DNA of 45,147 nucleotides from Magnetospirillum sp. (GCA_016212565.1 JACRFY010000237.1:1-45147), one strand, 5' to 3'. Positions 33,975-42,897 are shown, counted from the first letter of the stretch. The notes: generated from the letters alone by a model not told the origin. A program made the numbers and translations.

Positions 33975-34580
33975 TTAAACCGCGGTGACGTTGACGCACT
34001 CGACCCGCCAGCTCGCGGCGACGGCGTCGATGCGGGTCAGCGACAACGGCTGGACGGCGAATTGCAGCGCCTGCGCCGGGCTCAGGTCGAGCGCCAGGGC
34101 CAGCGCCGCCCGCACCGTGCCGGCATGGACCACGGCAAGGATGTCGCGGCCGCCGTGCTCGCGGCTCAGGCGGCGGATGGCGGCGGCAACCCGGGCGGTC
34201 ATCGCCGCGAAGCTCTCGCCGCCGGGCGGTGCCGCCGTGGCCGGGTCCCGCCAGAAGGCGGCCAGGTCGGGGTCCTTGGCCGCCTCCAGATCCAGCCACG
34301 AATGGCCCTGCCAATGGCCGAAATCCTGCTCGGCGAGGTCGGGTTCGACCAGCGGCGGCGGCAGCAGCAGACCGGCGCTTTCCAGCGCCCCGGCGGTCTG
34401 GCGGCAGCGCATCAGGCCGCTCTCCAGCAGCACCGCCCCGGCGGGAATCCGCGCCGCCAACTGGCGGAAGTCCTCGCTGTCGGAGACATCGCAGGCGACG
34501 TCGAGGCGGCCGTGGATGCGGCCCTGGGGACAGGGAACCGGGGCATGGCGCACCCACCACCAGCGGCTGGTCCCGCTCAT
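33975..34580 (-). CDS. cobC: Histidine phosphatase, probable alpha-ribazole phosphatase CobC
   Basis: This 201-residue phosphoglycerate-mutase-like phosphatase has the catalytic histidine at about residue 12 in WVRHAP, where RHG is usual. Further motifs are SGLMRCRQTAGAL, EQDFGHWQG and VVHAGTVRAALA. Its ATG overlaps the stop of cobV (ATGA), the classical arrangement for CobC, which removes the phosphate of alpha-ribazole 5'-phosphate in nucleotide-loop assembly. Context is what points to CobC rather than another histidine phosphatase. Confidence 0.88.
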   Translation of the reverse strand: MSGTSRWWWVRHAPVPCPQGRIHGRLDVACDVSDSEDFRQLAARIPAGAVLLESGLMRCRQTAGALESAGLLLPPPLVEPDLAEQDFGHWQGHSWLDLEAAKDPDLAAFWRDPATAAPPGGESFAAMTARVAAAIRRLSREHGGRDILAVVHAGTVRAALALALDLSPAQALQFAVQPLSLTRIDAVAASWRVECVNVTAV

Positions 34581-35335
34581 CGCCACGCTCCCGCCGTCGC
34601 CAGCAGGACGGCGATCTCGGTCGTCTGCTGCACCGCTCCCAGCACGTCGCCGGTGTAGCCGCCGAGCACCCGGCGGGCCAGGGCGGTCACCGCGGCCGCC
34701 ACCGCCACCGCGGCGACCGCGGCGATTGCGGCCGCGGTTCCCAGTCCCAACAGCGCCGCGCCGAGGCCCAGACCGGCGGCCAGCGCCGCGGTTCCGGCAT
34801 CGGGGGTGCCGGCCGTCGCCCCCAGGCCGTCGCGGCGTGCCGGCGGCAGCACCTGCATCGCCGCCGGAATCACGCCGCGCGACAGCGCCGCCGCGCCCAT
34901 CAGCGCTCCCAGCCCGGCCAGGGCATCGGGAGCGGCGGCCAGTGCCGCGCTCCTCAGGCCGACCGAGAACAGCAGCGCCAGCACGCCGAACGCGCCGGTG
35001 CGGGAATCGCGCATCACCTCCAGCCGCCGCGCCCGGTCGCCGCGGGCGCCGAGGCCGTCGGCGAAGTCGGCCAAGCCGTCCTCGTGCAGGGCGCCGGTGG
35101 CCAGCACCATCGCCAGCACCGCCAGCAGCGCCGCCGCCAGCGGCGGCAGCAGCGGCTGGGCGAGGGCGAACACCGCCCCGCCGGCCACGCCGATGCCCGC
35201 CCCGACCAGCGGAAAGGCGCCCATCGCCTGCGCCAGCCCGCCCTCGCCCGGCGGTCCGGGATCGGGCAGCCTCAGGCGGGTGAGGAAGACGGCAGCGAGG
35301 TGAAGCCGGGCGAGGGGAGTCACGGGCGCGATCAT
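34577..35335 (-). CDS. cobV: Adenosylcobinamide-GDP ribazoletransferase CobV/CobS
   Basis: This 252-residue polytopic membrane enzyme (CobV in Pseudomonas denitrificans, CobS in enteric naming) joins adenosylcobinamide-GDP to alpha-ribazole. Family features are FLTRLRLP near the start, ATGALHEDGLADFADGLGARGDRARRLEVMRDSRTGAFG and GGYTGDVLGAVQQTTE, with five or more alanine-rich membrane segments. It is coupled to cobC by a 4-bp overlap and divergent from cobT/cobU. Confidence 0.95.
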   Translation of the reverse strand: MIAPVTPLARLHLAAVFLTRLRLPDPGPPGEGGLAQAMGAFPLVGAGIGVAGGAVFALAQPLLPPLAAALLAVLAMVLATGALHEDGLADFADGLGARGDRARRLEVMRDSRTGAFGVLALLFSVGLRSAALAAAPDALAGLGALMGAAALSRGVIPAAMQVLPPARRDGLGATAGTPDAGTAALAAGLGLGAALLGLGTAAAIAAVAAVAVAAAVTALARRVLGGYTGDVLGAVQQTTEIAVLLATAGAWR

Positions 35336-35409
35336 TTCTGGTGACGGAGGGAGGAAGCTCGGTTATAGGACGAGGCGCGGGCGGACGCAATATGTTGTGG
35401 AGGTTACCG

Positions 35410-36423
35410 GTGCCAAACGCGATTTCTGGTATGAACGACATCCTCGGGCTGCTTGAGCGCCTTCCCGGCGCCGATACGGCGGCGGACGCGGCGTGGGCGT
35501 CGCGCGATCCGCTGCTGACCAAGCCGCCGGGGGCGCTGGGGCGGCTGGAAGCGATCTCGCGCTGGCTGTGTGCCTGGCAGGGCCGTCACCCGCCGACGGT
35601 CGCGCGGCCGCGGGCGCGCATCTTCGCCGGCAATCACGGGGTGGCGGCGCTGGGCGTCTCCGCCGTCCCGGCCGAGGTGACGGTGCAGATGGTCGCCAAT
35701 TTCGCCGGCGGCGGCGCGGCGATCAACCAGTTGTGCCGCACCTTCGGCATCGAGCTGGCGGTGATCCCGCTCGACCTCGACCGTCCCACCGCCGACTTCA
35801 CCCGCGCCCCGGCGCTGACCGAGGCCGAGTTCGTCGCCGCCTTCCGCGCCGGTCTGGACTCGGTTCCCGCCGACACCGACCTGCTGGTGGTGGGCGAGAT
35901 GGGGATCGGCAACACCACCCCCGCGGCGGCGCTTCCGTGCGCCCTCTACGGCGGCGAGGCGGCGGCGTGGACCGGGCGCGGTACCGGCGTCGAGGGCCGT
36001 GCCCTGGCGCGCAAGACCGAGGTGGTGGCCGCCGGGGTGGCGCTGCACCGCGGCCAGCCGCCCTTGGAGCTGCTGCGCCGCCTGGGCGGGCGCGAGCTGG
36101 TGGCGATGGCCGGAGCGGTGGTGGCGGCGCGTCTGGCGCGGGTGCCGGTGCTGCTCGACGGCTATGTCTGTACCGCGGCGGCGGCGCCGCTGGAGGCGGC
36201 GATGCCGGGGGCGCTCGACCATTGCCTGGCCGCCCATTGTTCGGCCGAGCCCGGCCATCGCCGGCTGCTGGAGCGGTTGGGCAAGGCGCCGCTGCTCGAT
36301 CTCGGCATGCGCCTGGGCGAAGGCTCGGGGGCGGCGCTGGCGGTGGGCGTGGCGAAGGCCGCCGCGGCCTGTCATGCCGGCATGGCCACCTTCGGCGAGG
36401 CGGGGGTCAGCGACGGCGGCTGA
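35410..36423 (+). CDS. cobT: Nicotinate-nucleotide-dimethylbenzimidazole phosphoribosyltransferase
   Basis: This enzyme (CobT in enteric naming, CobU in Pseudomonas denitrificans) makes alpha-ribazole 5'-phosphate for the lower ligand of cobalamin. The 337-residue protein shows LTKPPGALGRLE, AGNHGVAALGVSAVP, EMGIGNTTPAAAL and the catalytic C-terminal glutamate in RLGEGSGAALA. I chose the GTG at 35410 because GGAGG lies six bases upstream; the ATG at 35431 has no ribosome site. It is divergent from cobV-cobC across 74 bp. It is a different protein from the cobaltochelatase CobT at the left end. Confidence 0.94.
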   Translation: MPNAISGMNDILGLLERLPGADTAADAAWASRDPLLTKPPGALGRLEAISRWLCAWQGRHPPTVARPRARIFAGNHGVAALGVSAVPAEVTVQMVANFAGGGAAINQLCRTFGIELAVIPLDLDRPTADFTRAPALTEAEFVAAFRAGLDSVPADTDLLVVGEMGIGNTTPAAALPCALYGGEAAAWTGRGTGVEGRALARKTEVVAAGVALHRGQPPLELLRRLGGRELVAMAGAVVAARLARVPVLLDGYVCTAAAAPLEAAMPGALDHCLAAHCSAEPGHRRLLERLGKAPLLDLGMRLGEGSGAALAVGVAKAAAACHAGMATFGEAGVSDGG

Positions 36424-36525
36424 TTATACCAACGGCCGATGAGGTTGACTCATCGGCCTGGTTAAGCCGGCGCGGCGCTTGAGCGAAACCCTCGCGGCAT
36501 GACTGGAACATCCATGCCGCCGGTA

Positions 36526-36729
36526 TTACGCCGCTTCCTGGCGGAAATCGATGCCGTCGACCTGGGCGCGGGCGGCGGCATCCTCAAGGCCGGTCACCGC
36601 CGCCAGCAGCATGGCGGCGGCGGTGAGACCTTCGGCGTGGGCGGTGGCGGCGCTGTGACCGGCCGTCAGGGCGTCCTGGCGGGTCTCCTCGTAGGCGGTC
36701 AGCAGCATCTCGTGAACGTGGGGGTCCAT
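36526..36729 (-). CDS. Small hypothetical protein
   Basis: This 67-residue acidic helical protein (MDPHVHEMLLTAYEETRQDAL, then alanine-rich AEGLTAAAMLLAAVTG) starts at an ATG with GAGGAT upstream. No family is recognised. It sits alone between cobT/cobU and a repeat copy. The frame extends upstream in low-quality sequence, which I exclude. Confidence 0.55.
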   Translation of the reverse strand: MDPHVHEMLLTAYEETRQDALTAGHSAATAHAEGLTAAAMLLAAVTGLEDAAARAQVDGIDFRQEAA

Positions 36730-36889
36730 GGGCGGCGATCCTCGCAGTGACACCGGCGTCCCATGTCCCCCGACGGGATGCCTGCTGTCCCCCAGACTAC
36801 CAAATGTGCAGGGGGAGGCAATCGATCCGCCGCCCGCCTGAAGGCGGTGCCGCCCTGCACTTTGGTTGGAGGGGGGCGCACCGCCTAAC

Positions 36890-37000
36890 AAGAAACAGCC
36901 CTCGCCGGGCGCTCGCTCCGCTCGCTTGGCCGCGCCCTCAATGGGCGCTGAAGCCGCCCCGTTTCATGCCCCGCGGGTCCGCATCGCCGGTGGGCGGCTC
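36890..37000 (-). repeat. Dispersed structured repeat, copy C
   Basis: This roughly 110-bp segment is nearly identical to 41144-41253. Both begin AAGAAACAGCCCTCGCC, contain CGCTCGCTCCGCTCGCTTGG and end GGTGGGCGGCT. Inside, AGCCGCCC (36952-36959) can pair with GGGCGGCT (36992-36999). It abuts the stop codon of the Rrf2 gene. Its core is the reverse complement of the core in the elements at 41.3 and 44.5 kb. Confidence 0.8.
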
Positions 37001-37454
37001 AGATGGTGAAATCGAGCTTGGCGTTGGCTTCGCTGGCGATGCCGGTCTTGTAGGCGCGCATGCACATCTCGTCGACGGTGATGGCGTCGAGGCGGGTCAT
37101 GATCTCCTCGGACAGCTCGGCCCACATCGGGCGAATGACGTTCTTGCCCAATTCGGAGGCGGGAACCTCGCTGAACGGGTCCTCGGCGGTTTCGATGGCG
37201 CGGACGACGCGGACGATCTCGCCCACCGAGATGCGGCGGCGTTCGCGGGCGAGGCGGTAGCCGCCGCGCGGGCCGCGCACCCCGACCAGCAGGCCCGAGC
37301 GCACCAGCTGTTGCAGCGTCTGCTCCAGGTAGCGGCGCGGAATCCCCTGACGGCGGGTGATCTCGCGGCTTTGCACCGGCTCGCCGCCGGCATGGTAGGC
37401 GATGTCCAGCACCCCCTCGATGGCGAACAGCAACTTCTTCGACGGCCGCAGCAT
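36999..37454 (-). CDS. Rrf2-family transcriptional regulator, no cluster cysteines
   Basis: This 151-residue Rrf2 regulator has the winged helix REITRRQGIPRRYLEQTLQQLVRSGLL, the wing GVRGPRGGYRLARER, and ISVGEIVRVVRAIE. The three cysteines that bind the Fe-S cluster in IscR and RirA are absent from the loop after residue 90 (TAEDPFSEVPAS); the only cysteine is in DEMCM. It therefore probably senses something other than an Fe-S cluster, as CymR does. It follows dut by four bases in a coaBC-dut-rrf2 operon. Confidence 0.9.
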   Translation of the reverse strand: MLRPSKKLLFAIEGVLDIAYHAGGEPVQSREITRRQGIPRRYLEQTLQQLVRSGLLVGVRGPRGGYRLARERRRISVGEIVRVVRAIETAEDPFSEVPASELGKNVIRPMWAELSEEIMTRLDAITVDEMCMRAYKTGIASEANAKLDFTI

Positions 37455-37458
37455 GGCT

Positions 37459-37935
37459 TCAGTCTCCCTTCGCCGAAAGGCCCGTCGAGCCGACTCCGCC
37501 GCTGCCGCGCTCGCTGTCGGACAGCATGGCGGCCTCCAGCCAATGGGCCTGGGCCACCGCGGCCACCACCAGTTGGGCGATGCGCATGCCGCGGCTGACG
37601 GTAAAGTTGGCGTCGCCGTGATTGATCAGGATGACGCCGATCTCGCCGCGATAATCGGCGTCGATGGTGCCGGGGGCGTTGAGCACGGTGATGCCGTGGC
37701 GCAGCGCCAGGCCGGAGCGCGGACGCACCTGGGCTTCGAAGCCGGCGGGCAGGGCGATGGCGAAGCCGGTCGGGACCAGGGCGCGGTGGCCGGGGGCCAG
37801 GGTGATGTCGGCGGGAATGCAGGCCATCAGGTCCATGCCGGCGGCGTGCGGAGTCTCGTAGCGCGGCAACGGCAGGTCGGCGGCATGGTCGAGGCGCAGG
37901 ATCGCCACCTCGATCCGGGGAACGGCGATGGTCAT
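37459..37935 (-). CDS. dut: dUTP diphosphatase
   Basis: Dut hydrolyses dUTP to dUMP, keeping uracil out of DNA and feeding thymidylate synthesis. The 158-residue protein has all five trimeric-dUTPase motifs: [46 protein letters not shown] and the C-terminal [11 protein letters not shown]. Its ATG overlaps the coaBC stop by 4 bp; coaBC-dut is a common pairing in alphaproteobacteria. Confidence 0.97.
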   Translation of the reverse strand: MTIAVPRIEVAILRLDHAADLPLPRYETPHAAGMDLMACIPADITLAPGHRALVPTGFAIALPAGFEAQVRPRSGLALRHGITVLNAPGTIDADYRGEIGVILINHGDANFTVSRGMRIAQLVVAAVAQAHWLEAAMLSDSERGSGGVGSTGLSAKGD

Positions 37936-39140
37936 CGCGGAGTCTCCTTGAGGGCATCGACGATCCGCCACGCCAGCCGTTCGGCGACGTCGGCCTTGGC
38001 GATGCGCGGCCACGGCTCGGTGTCGCCGGTGGTGACCAGATGCACGGTGTTGAAGTCGCCGCCGAAGGTGCCGGTGGCCGGCGAGACGTCGTTGGCGAGA
38101 ATCCAGTCGCAGCCCTTGCGGGCCAGCTTGCCGCGGGCGTTGTCGATCACCGTTTCGGTCTCGGCGGCGAACCCGATCACCAGACGCGGCCGCGCCGATC
38201 CTTGCTCGGACAGGGTGGCGAGGATGTCGGGGTTCAGCGCCAGCTCGATCGTCGGCGGCGGCGATCCCGGGTCCTTCTTGCGCTTTTCCTTGGTGGCGTT
38301 GGAGACCGTCCAGTCGGCCACCGCCGCCGCGCACACCGCCACCGCCACCGGCAGGGCGGCAATGCAGGCGCCCAGCATCTCGCGGGCCGTCTCCACCCGG
38401 ATCACCTTCACCCCCTTGGGATCGGGCTGGGCCACCGGGCCGCTGACCAGGGTGACGTCGGCGCCGAGGCGGGCCAGCGCCGCGGCCACGGCGTGGCCCT
38501 GCTTGCCCGAGGAACGGTTGCCGATGAACCGCACCGGATCGATGGGCTCGAAGGTCGGGCCGCTGGTGACCAGGGCGCGGATGCCCTTCAACGGGCCGTC
38601 GCCGAAGACGGTCTCGATGGTGGCGAGGATGTCCAGCACCTCGGCCATCCGCCCCTCGCCGACCTCGCCGCAGGCCAGATCGCCCGCTGCCGGGCCGATC
38701 CGGCGCACGCCGCGCCGCTCCAGGGTGGCGAGGTTGTCCTGGGTGGCGGGATGGCGCCACATCTGGGTGTTCATCGCCGGCGCCACCAGCACCGGGATGT
38801 CGGCGGCCAGCAGCAGGGTGGAGGCGAGATCGTCGGCCAGGCCGGCGGCCATCTTGGCCATCAGGTCGGCGCTGGCCGGGGCGACGACGATCAGGTCGGC
38901 CTCACGCGACAGACGGATATGGCCCATCTCGGCCTCGTCGGTCAGCGAGAACAGGTCCTGGTAGACCTTCTCCCCCGACAGCGCCGCCACCGACAGCGGG
39001 GTGACGAATTGCGCGCCCCCGGGGGTGAGGACGCAGCGCACCGAAGCCCCCCGTTCGCGCAGCCTGCGAATGAGATCGAGCGATTTGTACGCGGCTATGC
39101 CGCCGGAAATGACGAGCAGGATGCGCCGGCCGTCGAGCAC
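37932..39140 (-). CDS. coaBC: Bifunctional phosphopantothenoylcysteine decarboxylase/synthetase
   Basis: CoaBC performs two steps of coenzyme A synthesis. The 402-residue protein has the flavin-dependent CoaC half ([34 protein letters not shown] with the PxMNxxMW motif) and the CoaB synthetase half ([35 protein letters not shown]). The start is a GTG at 39140 with GGAG seven bases upstream. It overlaps dut by ATGA. Confidence 0.96.
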   Translation of the reverse strand: MLDGRRILLVISGGIAAYKSLDLIRRLRERGASVRCVLTPGGAQFVTPLSVAALSGEKVYQDLFSLTDEAEMGHIRLSREADLIVVAPASADLMAKMAAGLADDLASTLLLAADIPVLVAPAMNTQMWRHPATQDNLATLERRGVRRIGPAAGDLACGEVGEGRMAEVLDILATIETVFGDGPLKGIRALVTSGPTFEPIDPVRFIGNRSSGKQGHAVAAALARLGADVTLVSGPVAQPDPKGVKVIRVETAREMLGACIAALPVAVAVCAAAVADWTVSNATKEKRKKDPGSPPPTIELALNPDILATLSEQGSARPRLVIGFAAETETVIDNARGKLARKGCDWILANDVSPATGTFGGDFNTVHLVTTGDTEPWPRIAKADVAERLAWRIVDALKETPR

Positions 39141-39274
39141 TGGGAGGACTCCGAGATTTACCGAGTAGGCACTGTGGTTACGGTATCCTCAGCGGCGTTC
39201 GCGCGCAAGAGCGGAGGTTTGCCCTTGGCTCGCGGGCAGGGGTTTTGGTGGTTCGACGCCGGAATTGGTCCGCA

Positions 39275-39475
39275 TCAGTCCCAGAACCCCTCCGGCGGCG
39301 TGAATACCCCGCCGTCGCCGCCGCCAAACGCCCGGCGGGCGCGCTCGGCGGCCTCCCAGTCCTCGCGCCAGGCGGCGAGCGCCGCGAGGGCCAATTCCTC
39401 GGGCGATTTGCCCTGGCGACGGGCGGCGGAGCGCAGCGCCGCCTCAAGGCCGCCATCGACGGTGATGTTCAGCAT
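39275..39475 (-). CDS. RHH-like small protein, possible orphan antitoxin
   Basis: This 66-residue protein starts LNITVDGGLEAALRSAARRQGKSPEELALAALAAW, which has the beta-strand/helix/helix pattern of ribbon-helix-helix DNA-binding antitoxins. It then has a linker and a short aromatic-ended tail (FTPPEGFWD) that could clamp a partner. No toxin gene is next to it. The ATG at 39475 with AGGA upstream is preferred over the TTG two codons earlier. Confidence 0.6.
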   Translation of the reverse strand: MLNITVDGGLEAALRSAARRQGKSPEELALAALAAWREDWEAAERARRAFGGGDGGVFTPPEGFWD

Positions 39476-39531
39476 CGCCAAAATCCTTCAAATTCCTTGA
39501 CCGTTGTAGCCGATGCGACCAAAACGGCGCT

Positions 39532-41118
39532 ATGTCCACGTTGAGCACTGAACTGGCGCTGCGGCGCACCTTCGCCATCATCTCCCACCCCGATGCCGGC
39601 AAGACGACGCTGACCGAAAAGCTGCTGCTGTTCGGCGGCGCCATCCAGTTGGCCGGGGCGGTGCGCGCCCGCGGCGAGCAGCGGCGCACCCGCTCGGACT
39701 GGAGGGCGATCGAGCAGGAACGCGGCATTTCGGTGTCGGCCTCGGTGATGACCTTCGAGCACGAAGGCCTGACCTACAACCTGCTCGACACCCCCGGCCA
39801 CGAGGACTTTTCCGAGGATACCTACCGCACCCTGACGGCGGTCGATTCGGCGGTGATGGTCCTCGACGCCGCCAAGGGCATCGAGACCCAGACGCTGAAG
39901 CTGTTCGAGGTCTGTCGCCTGCGCGACGTTCCCATCGCCACCTTCGTCAACAAGGTCGACCGCGAGGGGCGCGAGCCCTTCGACCTGCTGGACGAGATCG
40001 AGAAGACCCTGGCCCTCGACGTCGCCCCGGTCACCTGGCCGATCGGCATGGGCCGCGACCTCAAGGGGGTCTATGACCTGGTGCGCGACCGCGTCATCCT
40101 CTTCGATCCCGGCCGCGGCGACCACATCGCCGAGATCGCCGTCGATGCCAGCCTCGATTCGGATCTGCTGGAAAAGGCGGTCGGCGCCGCCGCCGCCCAA
40201 CGCCTGCGCGAAGAGGTCGATCTGGTCCGCGGCGCCTGCCCGGAGTTCGACCTCGAGGCCTATCGCGCCGGGCACCTGACGCCGGTGTTCTTCGGCTCGG
40301 CGCTGAAGACCTTCGGCGTTGCCGAATTGCTCCGCGGCGTCGGCCGCCTGGCACCGGCGCCGCTGGCGCGCAAGACCGACAAGCGCGTCGTCGAGCCGGC
40401 CGAGGACAAGGTGTCGGGCTTCGTGTTCAAGGTCCAGGCCAACATGGACCCCAACCACCGCGACCGCATCGCCTTCTTCCGCATCTGCTCGGGCCGGTTC
40501 CAGCGGGGAATGAAGATCAAGCACGTCCGTTCGGGCAAGGTGATGGCGCTGGTCAATCCGGTGTTCTTCCTCGCCCGCGAGCGCGAACTGGCCGAGGAAG
40601 CCTTTCCCGGCGACATCATGGGCATCCCCAATCACGGCCAGCTGCGGATCGGCGACACGCTGTCGGAGAGCGAGGACTTCAACTTCCTCGGCATCCCCAC
40701 CTTCGCCCCCGAGGTCCTGCGCCGGGTGCGCCTCGACGACCCGATGAAGGCCAAGCAGCTGAAGAAGGCCCTGGAGGATCTGGCCGAGGAAGGCGTCAGC
40801 CAGGTGTTCAAGCCCCTCGACGGCTCGACCTGGATCGTCGGCGTGGTCGGGCCGCTGCAATTCGACGTGCTGACCACCCGCATCGCCTCGGAATACGCGA
40901 TCAAGGCCGGCTTCGAGGAGGCGCCCTTCGTCACCGCCCGCTGGGTCCATGCCGACGACAAGGCCGAGATCGAACGCTTCGCCGACGCCAACAAGTCCAA
41001 CATGGCCGAGGATCGCGACGGCGGGCTGGTCTATCTGGCGCGCAGCACCTGGCAGCTCAACCGCTGCCAGCAGGACTTCCCCAACGTCCTGTTCACCAAC
41101 ACCCGCGAGCAGCATTAG
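39532..41118 (+). CDS. prfC: Peptide chain release factor 3
   Basis: RF3 is a GTPase that recycles RF1 and RF2 from the ribosome. The 528-residue protein has G1 SHPDAGKTTLTE, the switch region RTRSDWRAIEQERGISV, G3 LLDTPGHEDFSEDTYRTL and G4 FVNKVDREGREP, followed by the beta-barrel and RF3 C-terminal domains. Length and start match the family. The whole downstream gap consists of repeat elements. Confidence 0.97.
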   Translation: MSTLSTELALRRTFAIISHPDAGKTTLTEKLLLFGGAIQLAGAVRARGEQRRTRSDWRAIEQERGISVSASVMTFEHEGLTYNLLDTPGHEDFSEDTYRTLTAVDSAVMVLDAAKGIETQTLKLFEVCRLRDVPIATFVNKVDREGREPFDLLDEIEKTLALDVAPVTWPIGMGRDLKGVYDLVRDRVILFDPGRGDHIAEIAVDASLDSDLLEKAVGAAAAQRLREEVDLVRGACPEFDLEAYRAGHLTPVFFGSALKTFGVAELLRGVGRLAPAPLARKTDKRVVEPAEDKVSGFVFKVQANMDPNHRDRIAFFRICSGRFQRGMKIKHVRSGKVMALVNPVFFLARERELAEEAFPGDIMGIPNHGQLRIGDTLSESEDFNFLGIPTFAPEVLRRVRLDDPMKAKQLKKALEDLAEEGVSQVFKPLDGSTWIVGVVGPLQFDVLTTRIASEYAIKAGFEEAPFVTARWVHADDKAEIERFADANKSNMAEDRDGGLVYLARSTWQLNRCQQDFPNVLFTNTREQH

Positions 41119-41143
41119 GGGCGGGCCCCTGTCCGCGCCTAGA

Positions 41144-41253
41144 AAGAAACAGCCCTCGCCGGGCGCTCGCTCCGCTCGCTTGGCCGCGCCCTCAATGGGC
41201 GCTGAAGCCGCCCCATTTCATACCTCGCGGGTCGGCAGCCCCGGTGGGCGGCT
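41144..41253 (-). repeat. Dispersed structured repeat, copy D
   Basis: This is almost the same sequence as 36890-37000. It begins 26 bases after prfC. Its core is inverted relative to the core of the element immediately downstream (41298-41344), so the pair forms a long imperfect inverted repeat with about 45-base arms. Confidence 0.8.
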
Positions 41254-41394
41254 AGAGCGCCGAGCCTCAAATCCGAGGCACGGCGCTCCTGCGAGCATTG
41301 AGCGAGCGGCCAAGCGGGCGGACGCCCGCGCCCGGCGAGGGCGAAACTATAATGCCTGAAGCGTGATGCACCGTTTGGGCATCACGCTTCAGGC
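41254..41394 (+). repeat. Dispersed structured repeat, copy A, two hairpins
   Basis: This is a roughly 140-bp element in three parts. A 5' hairpin (41255-41288) has GAGCGCCG pairing CGGCGCTC and GCCTC pairing GAGGC. The shared core GCGAGCATTGAGCGAGCGGC to GCCCGGCGAGGGC follows. A 3' hairpin has perfect 16-base arms at 41354-41369 and 41379-41394. It is homologous over most of its length to 44466-44605. The 3' arm overlaps the stop codon of the leftward membrane-protein gene. Confidence 0.82.
41354..41394. terminator. 16-bp perfect palindrome at the 3' end of the membrane-protein gene
   Basis: GCCTGAAGCGTGATGC pairs perfectly with GCATCACGCTTCAGGC around a 9-base loop. It includes the stop codon (41389-41391) of the leftward gene and lies after prfC, so it could end transcripts from both sides. 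It is the tail of repeat copy A. Confidence 0.6.
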
Positions 41395-42159
41395 GGAGGG
41401 GGCCGCGGCGATCTTCTCCGCCAGCGTCTTGTAGGCCAGCGCCAGATAGCCGCCGGTCAGGGCGATGTCGATGAACGACAGGATCTGGGCGACCAGGATG
41501 CGGGCGACCTGCAACTGCACCGGCTGGTCGGGATCGACCGGCCAGGCGGCGTCCAGCAGGGTGGTGGCCAGGGCATAGGGCAGCATCGCCAGCACCAGTC
41601 CGGCGCCGACGCCGATGCCGCCGGCCCGCACCACCGCCTCCAGATGCGGCCGCGGCTTGTCGCCGACCTGGGCCGAGGGAGGGGCGGTCGAGGGGGAGGC
41701 GGCCGAGGGGGCGAGGGCGAAGTGGGGAATGATCAGGAACATCATGCCGGCCAGCAGCAGGAAGGTCTGCTGCAAGGCCAGCGGCAGCATCGGCATGGTG
41801 CCGCCGAGCCGGGTGTCGAGCATGTTGCCGAGGATCAGCGGCACCAGGGCGAACCCGCCCAGGGCCTGCATCCACACCGCGGTGAGGAACTCGGTCTTGC
41901 CCAGGCGGGCGTGAACCGGCTCCTTCGGCGCCTCGCCCAGGGCGAGGAAGCGCTGCCAGGCGGTGGAGAACATGCCCAGTGCCAGCGCGCCGGCCACCAG
42001 GGCGACGATCCGCCCGCCGGGAAGGTCGAGGCCGGCGAGGAAGGCGGCGGCGAAGGCGAGGATGAACGGGGCCAGCGCCGCGCGCAGCACGACCAGGACG
42101 TCGCGCCCGATGCGCCGGGCGCCCTCGACGGCCAGGGGGAGGAAGGTCAACGGCGACAT
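41389..42159 (-). CDS. Hypothetical polytopic membrane protein
   Basis: This 256-residue protein has about six hydrophobic segments (for example AALAPFILAFAAAFLAGL, GGRIVALVAGALALGMF, LLLAGMMFLIIPHFALA, AGLVLAMLPYALATTLL). A cytoplasmic-looking loop of serine/alanine/proline (SAASPSTAPPSAQVGDKPR) lies near residue 155. No family motif is recognised. It follows the response regulator gene by three bases, so it may be its output target or co-expressed partner. Confidence 0.82.
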   Translation of the reverse strand: MSPLTFLPLAVEGARRIGRDVLVVLRAALAPFILAFAAAFLAGLDLPGGRIVALVAGALALGMFSTAWQRFLALGEAPKEPVHARLGKTEFLTAVWMQALGGFALVPLILGNMLDTRLGGTMPMLPLALQQTFLLLAGMMFLIIPHFALAPSAASPSTAPPSAQVGDKPRPHLEAVVRAGGIGVGAGLVLAMLPYALATTLLDAAWPVDPDQPVQLQVARILVAQILSFIDIALTGGYLALAYKTLAEKIAAAPSA

Positions 42160-42162
42160 GGG

Positions 42163-42897
42163 TCAGCTCCCGCTCTTGCCGGCTTCGAAATAACCGCGCA
42201 CCAGATTGATCTGCAGGATCAGGTCTTCGGCCGAAATCGGCTTGGTCAGCACCTTCGAGGCGCCGACCTGGCGGGTGATCTCGTGCGCCTGTTCCGACTT
42301 GTCGCCGGTGAGGATCAGCACCGGCTTGCGGCTGTTGACGTTGGCCTTGTCCGAACGCAGGCGGCGCAGGAACTCGATGCCGTCCATCTTGTCCATGTGC
42401 AGGTCGCAGATGATGACGTCGGGATCGACCTCGCCGGATCCCAGCTTGGCCAGCGCCTCCTCGCCGTCGCGCGCCTCGCTGATCTGGCTGGGATTGGCCT
42501 TGGCCAGCAGCTTCTTGATGATGCTGCGCATCACGTCCTGGTCGTCGATGATCATCACGTGCAGGCCGGGATCGCCGATCGACATCATCAAGGCGGCGCC
42601 GTCCTTGAATTTCTCCACCTGCTTGGTGGCCTCCTTCGGCATCGGCACCTTGTGTTCGCGGCAATAGGCCAGCAAGGCGGCGCCGACGTCGTCGCGCGAG
42701 AAGATGAAGTCCTTGCGCTCGCCGCCGCTGAAGATGGGCGCGAAGCGGATGGCCAGGGACATGTCCTGGGCCGGGTCGAAGACCAGGTTCTCGGGGGCGG
42801 AATCGGGCATGACCTTGCTGACCCGCTCTCCATAACGCCGCATGGCGTCGAGGAAGTCGGCGCGCGGGAAGACGATGACACGGCGCTCAAGAATCAT
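42163..42897 (-). CDS. Response regulator, C-terminal receiver and unknown N-terminal domain
   Basis: This 244-residue protein has a CheY-like receiver at about residues 112-235: VMIIDDQDVMRSII with the acidic pair, DVIICDLHMDKMDG with the phosphorylated aspartate, VLILTGD, and VLTKPIS with the conserved lysine. The receiver is at the C-terminus. The first roughly 105 residues (ILERRVIVFPRADFLDAM to DGAALMM) match no output domain I know. The ATG at 42897 is chosen from the family-like start, with only a weak G-rich ribosome site. It is in an operon with the membrane protein. Confidence 0.85.
   Translation of the reverse strand: MILERRVIVFPRADFLDAMRRYGERVSKVMPDSAPENLVFDPAQDMSLAIRFAPIFSGGERKDFIFSRDDVGAALLAYCREHKVPMPKEATKQVEKFKDGAALMMSIGDPGLHVMIIDDQDVMRSIIKKLLAKANPSQISEARDGEEALAKLGSGEVDPDVIICDLHMDKMDGIEFLRRLRSDKANVNSRKPVLILTGDKSEQAHEITRQVGASKVLTKPISAEDLILQINLVRGYFEAGKSGS

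Noticed and set aside
35336-35409. Cobalamin riboswitch between cobV and cobT/cobU
   Set aside because: The gap is only 74 bp and no B12 box or conserved core is visible.
33975-35522. Single long protein containing CobC with a roughly 310-residue N-terminal part
   Set aside because: The upstream part is an out-of-frame reading of cobV. The ATG overlapping the cobV stop is the natural CobC start.
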